A model generated the notes under the pieces. The model was given only the letters and a program-made list of their open reading frames with translations. It did not search any database and was not told the origin of the DNA. Position numbers and translations under genes: made by a program. A DNA stretch of 13,334 bases from an uncultured Actinomycetes bacterium (lineage in GTDB: Bacteria; Actinomycetota; Thermoleophilia; Gaiellales; F1-60-MAGs149): assembly GCA_903873565.1 (NCBI GenBank), contig CAIQOY010000355.1, positions 1-13,334 of the forward strand. The letters run 5' to 3'. Positions 1 to 6,237 of the stretch are shown here, piece by piece; the stretch's first letter is position 1; each line of letters begins with the position of its first letter.

Positions 1-41
1 CGGCTGGCCGGCCGCCGGGCGCTCGAGGCACTCGAGGCCGC

Positions 42-965
42 TCATCCGGCGAGGGCGCTGCGGGGGTTGTCGAGCGGCGTCAGGGTGCGCTCGAGGTGCT
101 CGCGCAGGTGCTGGTGCATGGCGGGGAGGCGCAGCTCCTCGCCCAGCCGCTCGGGGTCCTCGTCGACGGCGAAGCCGGGGGAGAGGGTGGCGATCTCGAA
201 CAGGAGCCCCACCGGCACCCGGAAGTAGATCGAGCGGAAGTAGTCGCGGTCCATCACCGGCGAGACGCGCGCGCCGGCCCGGGCCATGCGGTCCTGCCAG
301 CCGAGGTGGTCCTCGTCGCGCGACGCCCAGGCGATGTGGTGGACGGTGCCGGCGCCGCTCCGTCCCGGCTCGGGCGGGGCGGCGTCGAACGCGAGCCGGA
401 AGGTGCGCTCCTCGCCGGTCGCGTCGTAGGCGCCCTCGCCCGCGTAGGTGAAGCCGAGGAGCTCCGTCAGGACGGGGTCGACGGCGTCGGGGTCGGCGGG
501 CGCGTAGGCGCGCACCGCCTCGAGGCCCGTGATCGCGTGCTCGGCGGGCACCTCGGGGTGGCGGGCCGTGAGCGGCGGGTTGGGGCCGGCCACGACCAGG
601 GCCAGCGCGAGGCCGTCGGGGTCGGCGAAGACGAGGGCGTCGCCCGTGCGCTCGGCGGCCACGCCGTGCGTCGCGAGCCGCTCCGCCCAGAAGTCGAGCG
701 CGGCGGCCGACGGCACGCCGAGGTCGATGCGGTGGATCATCCCGGCGCCGGCGCGGCCGCTGGGCGCGCCCGGCGCCTCGAACCAGGTCAGGATCGACCC
801 GGGCGCGCCGGTCTCGTCGCCGTAGTAGAGGTGGTAGCTGAGCGGGTCGTCGAAGTTGACCGTCTTCTTGACCATCCGCAGGCCGAGCACGTCGGCGTAG
901 AAGCGCACGTTGTCGCGTGCGTCGCCGGTGATCATCGTGATGTGGTGGAGCGCCTCGAGTCGCAT
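42..965 (-). CDS. VOC-family ring-cleaving dioxygenase-like protein (MhqO/LinE type)
   Basis: A 307-residue protein with two vicinal-oxygen-chelate (glyoxalase/extradiol dioxygenase) domains, about residues 1-130 and 145-285. The first opens with LEALHHIT (His7/His8) and includes the GLRMVKKTVNFDDP stretch. The second carries TVHHIAWA (His209/His210) and RSIYFRVPVGLLFEIATLSP, where Glu257 is the expected third metal ligand. This pattern and length match the cytoplasmic ring-cleaving dioxygenase family that includes MhqO, MhqE and LinE-like proteins, which act on hydroquinone-type aromatics; many members have no proven substrate. The ATG at 965 fits the family start and has an AGGTG ribosome-binding site 4 bases upstream. 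The gene lies 61 bp downstream of mobA on the same strand but has its own promoter with two operator copies, so it is probably inducible. Family assignment is firm; substrate is unknown. Confidence 0.88.
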   Translation of the reverse strand: MRLEALHHITMITGDARDNVRFYADVLGLRMVKKTVNFDDPLSYHLYYGDETGAPGSILTWFEAPGAPSGRAGAGMIHRIDLGVPSAAALDFWAERLATHGVAAERTGDALVFADPDGLALALVVAGPNPPLTARHPEVPAEHAITGLEAVRAYAPADPDAVDPVLTELLGFTYAGEGAYDATGEERTFRLAFDAAPPEPGRSGAGTVHHIAWASRDEDHLGWQDRMARAGARVSPVMDRDYFRSIYFRVPVGLLFEIATLSPGFAVDEDPERLGEELRLPAMHQHLREHLERTLTPLDNPRSALAG

Positions 966-983
966 CGTGCACCTCGTCCGGGA

Positions 984-1034
984 GTTCTTGACTGCGCAAG
1001 AACTGTGCCACGGGCTTCTTGCGCTGTCAAGAAC
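984..1034. promoter_or_regulatory. Twin 20-bp palindromic operators upstream of the VOC dioxygenase
   Basis: Two nearly identical imperfect palindromes occupy 984-1003 (GTTCTTGACTGCGCAAGAAC) and 1015-1034 (reverse strand GTTCTTGACAGCGCAAGAAG). They match at 18 of 20 bases when one is inverted, and their centres are 31 bp apart, about three helical turns. The upstream copy covers the -35 box and runs into the last codons of mobA. The downstream copy covers the predicted transcription start. This is a classic repressor-site layout, as seen for MarR- or TetR-type regulators of aromatic-compound dioxygenases; the regulator is not evident in the window. The same bases could form a 20-bp hairpin at the end of the mobA transcript, but no T-run follows. 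Confidence 0.7.
1002..1030 (-). promoter_or_regulatory. Sigma-70-type promoter of the VOC dioxygenase gene
   Basis: On the minus strand a perfect TTGACA (1030-1025) is followed after exactly 17 bp by CACAGT (1007-1002), a 3/6 match to the -10 box. The predicted start is near 995, giving a leader of about 30 nt with an AGGTG site before the ATG at 965. The mobA stop codon TGA lies inside the TTGACA box. It is the only perfect -35 box I noticed in the window. Confidence 0.6.
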
Positions 1035-1647
1035 CTGTGGAGAGGCGCGCCCACTCGTCGGGCGTGTTCGCGCCGGCCAGCGAGCGCAGGTCCGGGTCGG
1101 CGGCGGCGACCCCGGGCAGCGCGCGCAGCGCCGCCTCGTCGAGCAGGCGCACCCGCACGGCGTCGGTCAGGGCCGTGACGCTGCGCTCGCCACCCGCCAG
1201 GAGATCGCGGGCCGTCGCGAGGACGGTGGTGCGGTAGGCGGCCGCGAGGGGCTGGCGACGGCCGTCGACGACGGGCACGGCCGCATCGATGCCCGCGTCG
1301 TCGAGGACGTCCAGGAGGCCGCGGACCAGCGCGGGGGCGAGCAGCGGCAGGTCGACGGCGGCCGCGACCACGCGGTCGGCGCGCCCCTCGAGGGCGGCGA
1401 GCCCGGCCTCGAGGCCGCGCAGCGGCCCCTGGTCGGGAGCCGCGTCGCGGACCAGCTCGACGCCGGGCGGGAGCGCCGGTGCCGGGGCGTCGGGCTGCGC
1501 GACCGCGACGACGGGCCCGTCGACCGCGAGATCGAGCAGGGTGGCCATGTGCAGCGACAGGGGCGTCCCGCGCCAGTCGAGGTCGGCCTTCGGCGCACCC
1601 ATCCGCGAGGAGCGCCCGCCGAGCAGGAGGATGGCGCCGGCCGGCAT
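1027..1647 (-). CDS. mobA: Molybdenum cofactor guanylyltransferase
   Basis: A 206-residue protein matching MobA, which transfers GMP from GTP to molybdopterin cofactor to make the guanine-dinucleotide form used by many molybdoenzymes. The nucleotide-binding signature LLLGGRSSRMGAPKADL lies at residues 7-23. The family's CD(L/M)P metal-binding motif is present as VDLP, and QPLAAAYR is the usual conserved segment before the C-terminal helix. NTPDEWARL near the C-terminus matches the usual MobA ending. Length is normal for the family (about 190-200). The ATG at 1647 sits 6 bp after a TACTAT hexamer, suggesting a leaderless transcript. No other cofactor-biosynthesis gene is present. A related nucleotidyltransferase such as MocA (CTP-dependent) is the main alternative. 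Confidence 0.82.
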   Translation of the reverse strand: MPAGAILLLGGRSSRMGAPKADLDWRGTPLSLHMATLLDLAVDGPVVAVAQPDAPAPALPPGVELVRDAAPDQGPLRGLEAGLAALEGRADRVVAAAVDLPLLAPALVRGLLDVLDDAGIDAAVPVVDGRRQPLAAAYRTTVLATARDLLAGGERSVTALTDAVRVRLLDEAALRALPGVAAADPDLRSLAGANTPDEWARLSTGS

Positions 1648-1653
1648 GGGCGG

Positions 1654-1659
1654 ATAGTA
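1654..1659 (-). promoter_or_regulatory. -10 box of a leaderless mobA promoter
   Basis: TACTAT on the minus strand lies exactly 6 bp before the mobA ATG, so transcription should start at or next to the first codon. There is no convincing -35 box and no ribosome-binding site. Confidence 0.5.
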
Positions 1660-1678
1660 GAGCGCCCCGCGTCGCTGC

Positions 1679-1684
1679 TACCGT
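1679..1684 (+). promoter_or_regulatory. -10 box of a leaderless amine oxidase promoter
   Basis: TACCGT lies exactly 6 bp before the ATG at 1691. It is only 20 bp from the outward-facing mobA -10 box, so the two divergent promoters share DNA and polymerase could hardly occupy both at once. Confidence 0.5.
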
Positions 1685-1690
1685 CGCCCC

Positions 1691-2911
1691 ATGGCACGCT
1701 GCATCGTGATCGGGGCCGGCCTCGCCGGCCTCGTGGCGGCCGACGCCCTCGCCCGCGACGGCGTCGAGGTCGAGGTGCTCGAGGCGCGCGATCGCGTGGG
1801 CGGCCGGGTCTGGTCCGCCCGGATGGACGGCGGCGGCCTCGTCGAGCGCGCCGGCGAGTTCATCACCGCGGGGTACGAGGCGACGGAGGCGCTGGCCGAC
1901 CGGCTCGGTCTTGCGCTCGACGGCATGGGCATCCGCTACCCCGACCGCGCGCTGCGCCCCGACCCGGGCATCGACCGCGCGGCGGCGCTGGCCGCCGCGC
2001 ACGCCGTCGAGCGGGCCGCCGCCGCGGAGCCCGACGCCCCGGCGCTCGAGCTCCTCGACCGGGAGGTGCCGGACCCCGCGATCCGGGAGCTCCTCGCCAG
2101 CCGCGCCCAGAGCTCCTCCTCGTACCCGGTCGAGGGGCTGACCGGCGGCCACATCGCCGATATCGCGCACCTGCTCGACGACGTCGAGACCCGCCGTGTC
2201 CGCGGCGGCAACCAGGGCCTCGCCGCGGGCCTCGCCGTGGGGCTCGGCGACGCCGTCCGGCTCGGCACGCCCGTCCGCGGCGTGCGCCGCACGGCCGGTC
2301 GGGTCGAGGTCGAGGCCGACGACGGCCGGCACGTCGCCGACGCCTGCGTCGTCGCGGTGCCGCTGCCGATCCTCGGGCGGATCGACTTCGACCCGGGCCT
2401 GCCGGAGGCGCACCGCGCCGCCATCGCCGCGATCCCGTTCGGGCGGGCCGCCAAGCTCGCGCTGCCCCTCACGGCGGCGGTGGCGCCCGACGCGGTGATG
2501 TCGGTACCGGAGCGCTTCTGGGCGTACGTGACCCCGTGCGACGAGGTCGGCGGCTCGGTGGTCGGCTCGTGGGCCGCGGCGGAGCCCGTGCTGGCCCGGC
2601 TTGCGGCGCGGGAGGGCCCCGACCGCTGGATCCGCGCCGTGGGCGAGCTATGGCCCGAGCTGCCCCTCGACCCGGGCGCGCGGCCGCGCCTGACGCGCTG
2701 GATCGACGCCGAGTGGACCGGCGGCTCGTACTCCGTGATCGGGGCGATGCCCGACGGCCGTGACCGCCACCCCGTCGGCGACGCCATCGACGGCATCGCC
2801 TTCGCGGGCGAGCACACGGCGCCCGCGCCGTGGACGGCGACGATCGAGGGCGCGATCAGGAGCGGCGAGCGCGCCGCGGCCGACGCGCGGGCGCTGCTCG
2901 GCGCGGTCTAG
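1691..2911 (+). CDS. FAD-dependent amine oxidase (monoamine oxidase family)
   Basis: A 406-residue flavoprotein. The N-terminus CIVIGAGLAGLVAADAL (residues 4-20) is the Rossmann GxGxxG dinucleotide-binding motif, with Glu31 in VLEARDRVGGRV as the ribose ligand. Lys255 (GRAAKLAL) fits the conserved lysine near flavin N5. The C-terminal FAD segment is FAGEHTAPAPWTATIEGAIR (371-390), preceded by WTGGSYS. No cysteine sits where mammalian MAO attaches FAD covalently. The family oxidises primary, secondary or polyamines to aldehydes with release of hydrogen peroxide; substrate is not predictable here. The protein is cytoplasmic, with no signal peptide. Its TAG stop overlaps the stop of the convergent amidotransferase gene in one CTAG. 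A second, quite different amine oxidase lies 1.9 kb away on the other strand. Confidence 0.87.
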   Translation: MARCIVIGAGLAGLVAADALARDGVEVEVLEARDRVGGRVWSARMDGGGLVERAGEFITAGYEATEALADRLGLALDGMGIRYPDRALRPDPGIDRAAALAAAHAVERAAAAEPDAPALELLDREVPDPAIRELLASRAQSSSSYPVEGLTGGHIADIAHLLDDVETRRVRGGNQGLAAGLAVGLGDAVRLGTPVRGVRRTAGRVEVEADDGRHVADACVVAVPLPILGRIDFDPGLPEAHRAAIAAIPFGRAAKLALPLTAAVAPDAVMSVPERFWAYVTPCDEVGGSVVGSWAAAEPVLARLAAREGPDRWIRAVGELWPELPLDPGARPRLTRWIDAEWTGGSYSVIGAMPDGRDRHPVGDAIDGIAFAGEHTAPAPWTATIEGAIRSGERAAADARALLGAV

Positions 2912-3645
2912 CGGCGGCAGGCCTCGGCGAAGCCCCGCCCGATCCCCGCGGCGAGGACGGCTGCGGAGGCATCGGCGGCGCGCGCATCGGCCTCGAGCCG
3001 GTCCGGGTCGACCCCGTGGCGCGCGAAGAAGCCGCTGGTCTCGGGCAGCAGCGCGCCATCGTGCTCGCCGCGGATGCCGCGGGCGAGGGCGTCGGCCCAG
3101 GAGACGGGCGTCTCCGGGTGGCACTGGAACGCCCAAGCGCGACCGCCGCAGCGGACCGCCTGGACGCTGACGTCGTTCTCGAGCAGGACCGTGGACCCCG
3201 GGGGCGGCGTGAAGGCCCAGGCGTGCGCGTGGAAGCTCGAGTACGTCGCCGGCACCCCGGCGAGAAGCGCGTCCTCCTGCGCCGCCGCGGTGGAGCGCAC
3301 GTCGTGGTAGCCCTGCTCGACCTGGCAGCGGTACGCCTCGCCGCCGGTGGCCTGCGCGAGCAGCTGCCCACCGAGGCAGAGCCCGAGCACGGGGAGGTCG
3401 AGCGCGAGCGCCTCGGTGATCGCGGCGCGGGCGCGGTGCACCGGGGGCAGGTCGTCGGCGGGGTCGTTGAGCCCCGGCAGCACGAGCAGCCCGTCGTAGT
3501 CGGCGACGGACGGCAGGTCGTCGGTGGCCATGCGCACGTCGAGCTCGGCGCCGGCCGCCACGAGGGCGTCGCCGACCCGCCCGGGCCCCTTGTCGACGTC
3601 GTTCTGGACCACCAGGATCCGGACCGTGCGCTCCCCCTCCGCCAT
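2908..3645 (-). CDS. Class I glutamine amidotransferase-like protein
   Basis: A 245-residue protein with the triad-type GATase fold. The nucleophile elbow is LPVLGLCLGGQLLAQATGG with Cys90. The catalytic His-Glu pair is in WAFQCHPET (His176, Glu178). HAHAW at 139-143 corresponds to the conserved loop seen in GMP-synthase-like amidotransferases. It is a stand-alone domain with no synthetase partner nearby, so it may hydrolyse a gamma-glutamyl compound rather than feed ammonia to a synthase. The neighbouring amine oxidases make gamma-glutamyl-amine hydrolysis (PuuD-like role) an attractive guess, but the GLCLGGQ motif resembles GMP-synthase relatives more than PuuD. The ATG at 3645 follows a CATACT hexamer by 6 bp. 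Its stop overlaps the convergent amine oxidase stop. Confidence 0.83.
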   Translation of the reverse strand: MAEGERTVRILVVQNDVDKGPGRVGDALVAAGAELDVRMATDDLPSVADYDGLLVLPGLNDPADDLPPVHRARAAITEALALDLPVLGLCLGGQLLAQATGGEAYRCQVEQGYHDVRSTAAAQEDALLAGVPATYSSFHAHAWAFTPPPGSTVLLENDVSVQAVRCGGRAWAFQCHPETPVSWADALARGIRGEHDGALLPETSGFFARHGVDPDRLEADARAADASAAVLAAGIGRGFAEACRR

Positions 3646-3651
3646 GGCGGC

Positions 3652-3657
3652 AGTATG
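3652..3657 (-). promoter_or_regulatory. -10 box of a leaderless amidotransferase promoter
   Basis: CATACT on the minus strand lies exactly 6 bp before the ATG at 3645. It keeps the key A at position 2 and T at position 6. No ribosome-binding site is visible. Confidence 0.4.
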
Positions 3658-3692
3658 CCAAGCGACGACCCCAATCCCGGATCCCGCTCTGG

Positions 3693-3698
3693 TTCAAT
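3693..3698 (+). promoter_or_regulatory. -10 box of a leaderless collagen-like gene promoter
   Basis: TTCAAT ends exactly 6 bp before the GTG at 3705. It fits TAnnnT less well (T at position 2), but the spacing equals that of the other leaderless promoters here, and no ribosome-binding site precedes the GTG. Confidence 0.35.
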
Positions 3699-3704
3699 GA
3701 CGGC

Positions 3705-4367
3705 GTGCGGCGCCACCTGACGCCCTCCATGGCGGTCGCCCTGATCGCCCTCTTCGTGGCCCTCAGTGGGGTCAGCTACGCGGCGGCGACGCTGCCGCGC
3801 GACTCCGTCGGCACCGCCCAGATCAAGCGCAGCGCCGTGACCTCGGCCAAGGTCAAGGACGGCTCGCTCCTCGCCCGCGACTTCAAGGCCGGGCAGCTGC
3901 CCCGCGGCGAGCAGGGGCCGACGGGCGAGCGTGGGGCGACGGGAGCCACGGGCCCGACCTTCTCGTTCGCCGACGGCACCGTGTTCGCCAATCCGGTGGC
4001 GATCACCGGCGCGACCGTCGTCGTGTCGAAGGAGGTCGCATTGCCCTTCGCGGGCCGACTCGTGGTCGTCTTCACGGGTCGTGTCTTCATCTCCAGCGGC
4101 AGCCCGGGGGAATCGGCGATCGCCTTCTGCTGGGCGCTGTCGCGACCCAGCGGGGGCACGTTCGCCCGCGAGAGCCAGATCATCCCGAGCTCGCAGGCCG
4201 TCAACGGCGTCTCCAATGACGGGGCGATCACGCTCACCTTCGCGGTTGACGCCGCGGCCGCCGGCACCTACGAGATCGTGGTCCGCTGCTCCGAAGAGGG
4301 GATCTCCGGGGCCCCCAGCCTGGGCTTCGACCGCTACGACATGACGGGGGTCCTGACCGCGAGCTGA
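3705..4367 (+). CDS. Secreted or anchored collagen-like protein with C-terminal beta domain
   Basis: A 220-residue protein. Residues 1-28 (MRRHLTPSMAVALIALFVAL, then SGVSYAA) form a signal peptide or N-terminal anchor. Residues 31-66 are a polar linker with two similar units (SVGTAQIKRSAV, TSAKVKDGSLLARDF). Six Gly-X-Y triplets follow at 68-85. The rest, about 86-220, is rich in alternating hydrophobic residues with a cysteine in each half and looks like an all-beta sandwich domain. I associate this N-terminal linker plus collagen layout with Thermoleophilia surface proteins of unknown role. The GTG start is supported by the hydrophobic N-terminus and promoter spacing. Six triplets is too few for a long stable triple helix, so it may be a trimer neck for the beta domain. 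Function is unknown. Confidence 0.8.
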   Translation: MRRHLTPSMAVALIALFVALSGVSYAAATLPRDSVGTAQIKRSAVTSAKVKDGSLLARDFKAGQLPRGEQGPTGERGATGATGPTFSFADGTVFANPVAITGATVVVSKEVALPFAGRLVVVFTGRVFISSGSPGESAIAFCWALSRPSGGTFARESQIIPSSQAVNGVSNDGAITLTFAVDAAAAGTYEIVVRCSEEGISGAPSLGFDRYDMTGVLTAS

Positions 4368-4400
4368 GGTCCCGGGGCTGCGGACCGACGTCTGTTACGT

Positions 4401-4406
4401 CATCAT
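4401..4406 (+). promoter_or_regulatory. Possible -10 box of a leaderless cupin gene promoter
   Basis: CATCAT lies exactly 6 bp before the ATG at 4413. A short inverted repeat, GACGT-N5-ACGTC (4387-4401), abuts it and could be an operator. Both are weak when taken alone. Confidence 0.35.
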
Positions 4407-4412
4407 CCCCGC

Positions 4413-4748
4413 ATGGCGGAGCGCGCAGTCAGGATCTCGGCGTCGGACCTCGACGCCGTCGCACCGGTCCTCGAGGACGGCGCCATGGCCCGCACCGCCG
4501 TGGGCCTCGACGCGGGCGGCGGGCTGACGTCCGGCGTCTGGGAGTCCGAGGCCTTCACCTGGGAGACCGACGGCTACCCCGTCGACGAGACCTGCGTGAT
4601 CATCGAGGGCGTCGTCGAGTTCCGCTACCCGGACGGCTCCGTGGAGGCGTTCGGCCCCGGAGAGGCGTTCGCGATCGCGAAGGGGACGCCGCTCGTCTGG
4701 CACCAGGACGGCACGGTCCGCAAGTTCTTCGTGATCCGCGAGAGCTGA
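4413..4748 (+). CDS. Small cupin-domain protein (DUF861/Cupin_3 type)
   Basis: A 111-residue single-domain cupin. The core runs from WESEAFTWETDGYPVDETCVII to RKFFVIRES. It contains ETCVIIEGVVEFRYPDG (strand, EG turn, strand) and the second-motif segment FGPGEAFAIAKGTPLVWHQD. This resembles the DUF861 cupins, a group that includes ureidoglycine aminohydrolase domains and many small proteins of unknown role. The usual three-histidine metal set is not obvious; His96 (VWHQD) is the only histidine in the domain, so metal-dependent catalysis is uncertain. It may bind a small ligand instead. It follows the collagen-like gene by 45 bp on the same strand and converges on the second amine oxidase with a 25-bp gap that holds no clear terminator. 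Confidence 0.78.
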   Translation: MAERAVRISASDLDAVAPVLEDGAMARTAVGLDAGGGLTSGVWESEAFTWETDGYPVDETCVIIEGVVEFRYPDGSVEAFGPGEAFAIAKGTPLVWHQDGTVRKFFVIRES

Positions 4749-4773
4749 GCGGGGCCGTGCCGGCGCGCCGCAC

Positions 4774-6093
4774 CTACTCGACGTAGAGGGATGGCCGGGG
4801 CTGGCCCAGGATCGCGCAGGCCGCGTCGCGGCCCGTGCGCACCGCGCCCTCCATGTAGCCCGCCGCCCAGTGGTCGGAGCCGGCCACGTAGAAGGGCGGC
4901 TCGTGCGTGCCGTGGAGGGGGCCGACGCCCATCAGGTCGCCGGGCTCCCAGATCGCGACGTAGCCGAGCGTGTAGGGGTCGGTGCCCCAGTGCCGCCAGA
5001 TGACGGCCTGCGGCTCGACCGGGCCGCAGAGGCGCTCGAGCGAGTCGATCAGGGCTTGTGTCAGCGTGCCGGGCGGAGCGGCGGCGATGTGGCCCTGCTT
5101 CTCCGGGCCGAGCAGCGTGGACAACGCGCCCTCGCCCTGGACCCAGAAGCCGCCGATCTCGTGCTCGGACACGGCGAGGCCGTTCCAGCCGGTGCGCCGC
5201 CAGACCGGGCCGTCGAGGACCGTCACGGCCTTCGAGGCCATCGCCGCGCGCTGGCGGTGGAGCGAGCGCAGGCGCGCGTCGGAGAGCCCCGTGATGCCGA
5301 CGCGACGCAGCGGGCCCGCAGGCAGGGCGCAGACGACCGCGTCCGCGTGCAGGACCTCGCCGCTGACGAGCGTGACGGTGCACGGCGCGCCCACGTGGAT
5401 CGAGGCGACCGGGGCGCTGTAGCGGATGCGGCCCGCGACCGCGGCCTCGAGCGCGTCGACGAGCATGCTCGAGCCGCCCTCGACTTTGAGGTTCTCCCAC
5501 TGGCCGTAGTCGTTGGAGAGGACGCCGCCGACGCTGGCGGCCGCGCGTGCCCAGGCGAGCACCGACCCGCGCTCGATGGTGCCGTGCGCCGCCGAGAGCG
5601 CACTCGCCTCGCAGAGGCGGTAGGCGAGCCACGTGGGCTCGAGGGAGCGCAGGAGCGCACCGACCGAGAGGTGGTCGAGGCGCGCCGCGTCCGGGTGGGA
5701 CCAGGGGTCGGCCGGGTCGAGGTTCCTCGCGATCTCGAGGATCGCCGCGTCGAGGCGGGCGAGCGCGGCGGTGTCCTCCTCGCTCAGCCAGCCCTCGCCG
5801 ATGTGCGTGCCGTCGAGCATGTCGTAGCCGTCCTCGCCCGGCTCCGCGGTGAAGCTCGGCACGATCCCGAGCCCGAGCTCGGCGGCGAGCGCGCGGTAGG
5901 CGTGGTGGACGGTGCCGATCAGTTCGCCACCCATCTGTAGGACGCGCCCGTCGTCGAAGGCCATCCCCTCGACCCGCCCGCCCACCCGCGCCCGGGCCTC
6001 CAGGACGACCACGTCCGTCCCGGCACGCGCGAGATCGCGGGCGCAGGACAGCCCGCCGAGCCCGCCACCGACGACGATCACATCCGCCTTCAT
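4774..6093 (-). CDS. Flavin-containing amine oxidase, second and distinct type
   Basis: A 439-residue flavoprotein. It starts with KADVIVVGGGLGGLSCARDL (GxGxxG at 9-14) and has Glu32 in VLEARARVGGRV. GGSSMLVDALEAAV (207-220) matches the second FAD-contact region. Lys288 in ASKAVTVLDGPVWRRTGWNG is the conserved flavin-N5 lysine. TDPYTLGYVAIWEPGD and YVAGSDHWAAGYMEGAV form the C-terminal FAD-binding end. The usual AGTE plus spacer is replaced by AGSDH (404-408) and looks two residues shorter than in MAO. It probably oxidises an amine or polyamine in the cytoplasm; the substrate is unknown. The ATG at 6093 gives an N-terminus directly at the FAD motif. Unlike its neighbours it seems to have a leader of roughly 35 nt, ending in a G-rich stretch. 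Confidence 0.87.
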   Translation of the reverse strand: MKADVIVVGGGLGGLSCARDLARAGTDVVVLEARARVGGRVEGMAFDDGRVLQMGGELIGTVHHAYRALAAELGLGIVPSFTAEPGEDGYDMLDGTHIGEGWLSEEDTAALARLDAAILEIARNLDPADPWSHPDAARLDHLSVGALLRSLEPTWLAYRLCEASALSAAHGTIERGSVLAWARAAASVGGVLSNDYGQWENLKVEGGSSMLVDALEAAVAGRIRYSAPVASIHVGAPCTVTLVSGEVLHADAVVCALPAGPLRRVGITGLSDARLRSLHRQRAAMASKAVTVLDGPVWRRTGWNGLAVSEHEIGGFWVQGEGALSTLLGPEKQGHIAAAPPGTLTQALIDSLERLCGPVEPQAVIWRHWGTDPYTLGYVAIWEPGDLMGVGPLHGTHEPPFYVAGSDHWAAGYMEGAVRTGRDAACAILGQPRPSLYVE

Positions 6094-6118
6094 CCCCGCC
6101 CCCGTGCCGTTCCGTTCG

Positions 6119-6142
6119 CGCGATCGCGTTCGGCCGACGGTA
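6119..6142 (-). promoter_or_regulatory. Candidate promoter and palindrome upstream of the second amine oxidase
   Basis: TACCGT on the minus strand (6142-6137), identical to the box of the first amine oxidase, lies 43 bp before the ATG. It would start transcription near 6130. A perfect 10-bp palindrome CGCGATCGCG (6119-6128) sits just after that point, where a repressor could act. Such palindromes are common by chance at this base composition. The 144-bp gap 6094-6237 is the largest in the window. Confidence 0.3.
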
Positions 6143-6225
6143 GCAGGCGCACGGCGACCACATCCGGGCGCTGTGCCGCCGGCCGCTCCCGCGAGTCATC
6201 GGCCACCTGCCCTGCGGCGGGGCTC

Positions 6226-6231
6226 TACGCT
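6226..6231 (+). promoter_or_regulatory. -10 box of a leaderless DtxR-like gene promoter
   Basis: TACGCT ends exactly 6 bp before the GTG at 6238, matching TAnnnT-N6-start. This supports that GTG, which has no ribosome-binding site. Confidence 0.5.
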
Positions 6232-6237
6232 ACCCCC

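Noticed and set aside
21..38. Short direct repeat CTCGAGGC near the left edge
   Set aside because: Two 8-bp copies in very GC-rich DNA, with CTCGAG being frequent here as a codon pair, are expected by chance.
1004..1034. Intrinsic terminator for mobA formed by the twin repeats
   Set aside because: A 20-bp stem is possible, but no T-run follows, and the overlap with a TTGACA promoter box explains the repeat better as operators.
910..2763. A 617-codon plus-strand open frame across mobA and the first amine oxidase
   Set aside because: Its sequence is Arg/Pro/Ala repeats without a domain, and well-conserved genes occupy the other frames.
3902..3958. Gly-X-Y coding stretch as a DNA tandem repeat
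   Set aside because: The six triplets vary at the DNA level; the periodicity comes from the collagen-like protein pattern.
4749..4773. Terminator between the convergent cupin and amine oxidase genes
   Set aside because: The 25-bp gap is GC-rich with only a GGCGCGCC palindrome and no T-run on either strand.
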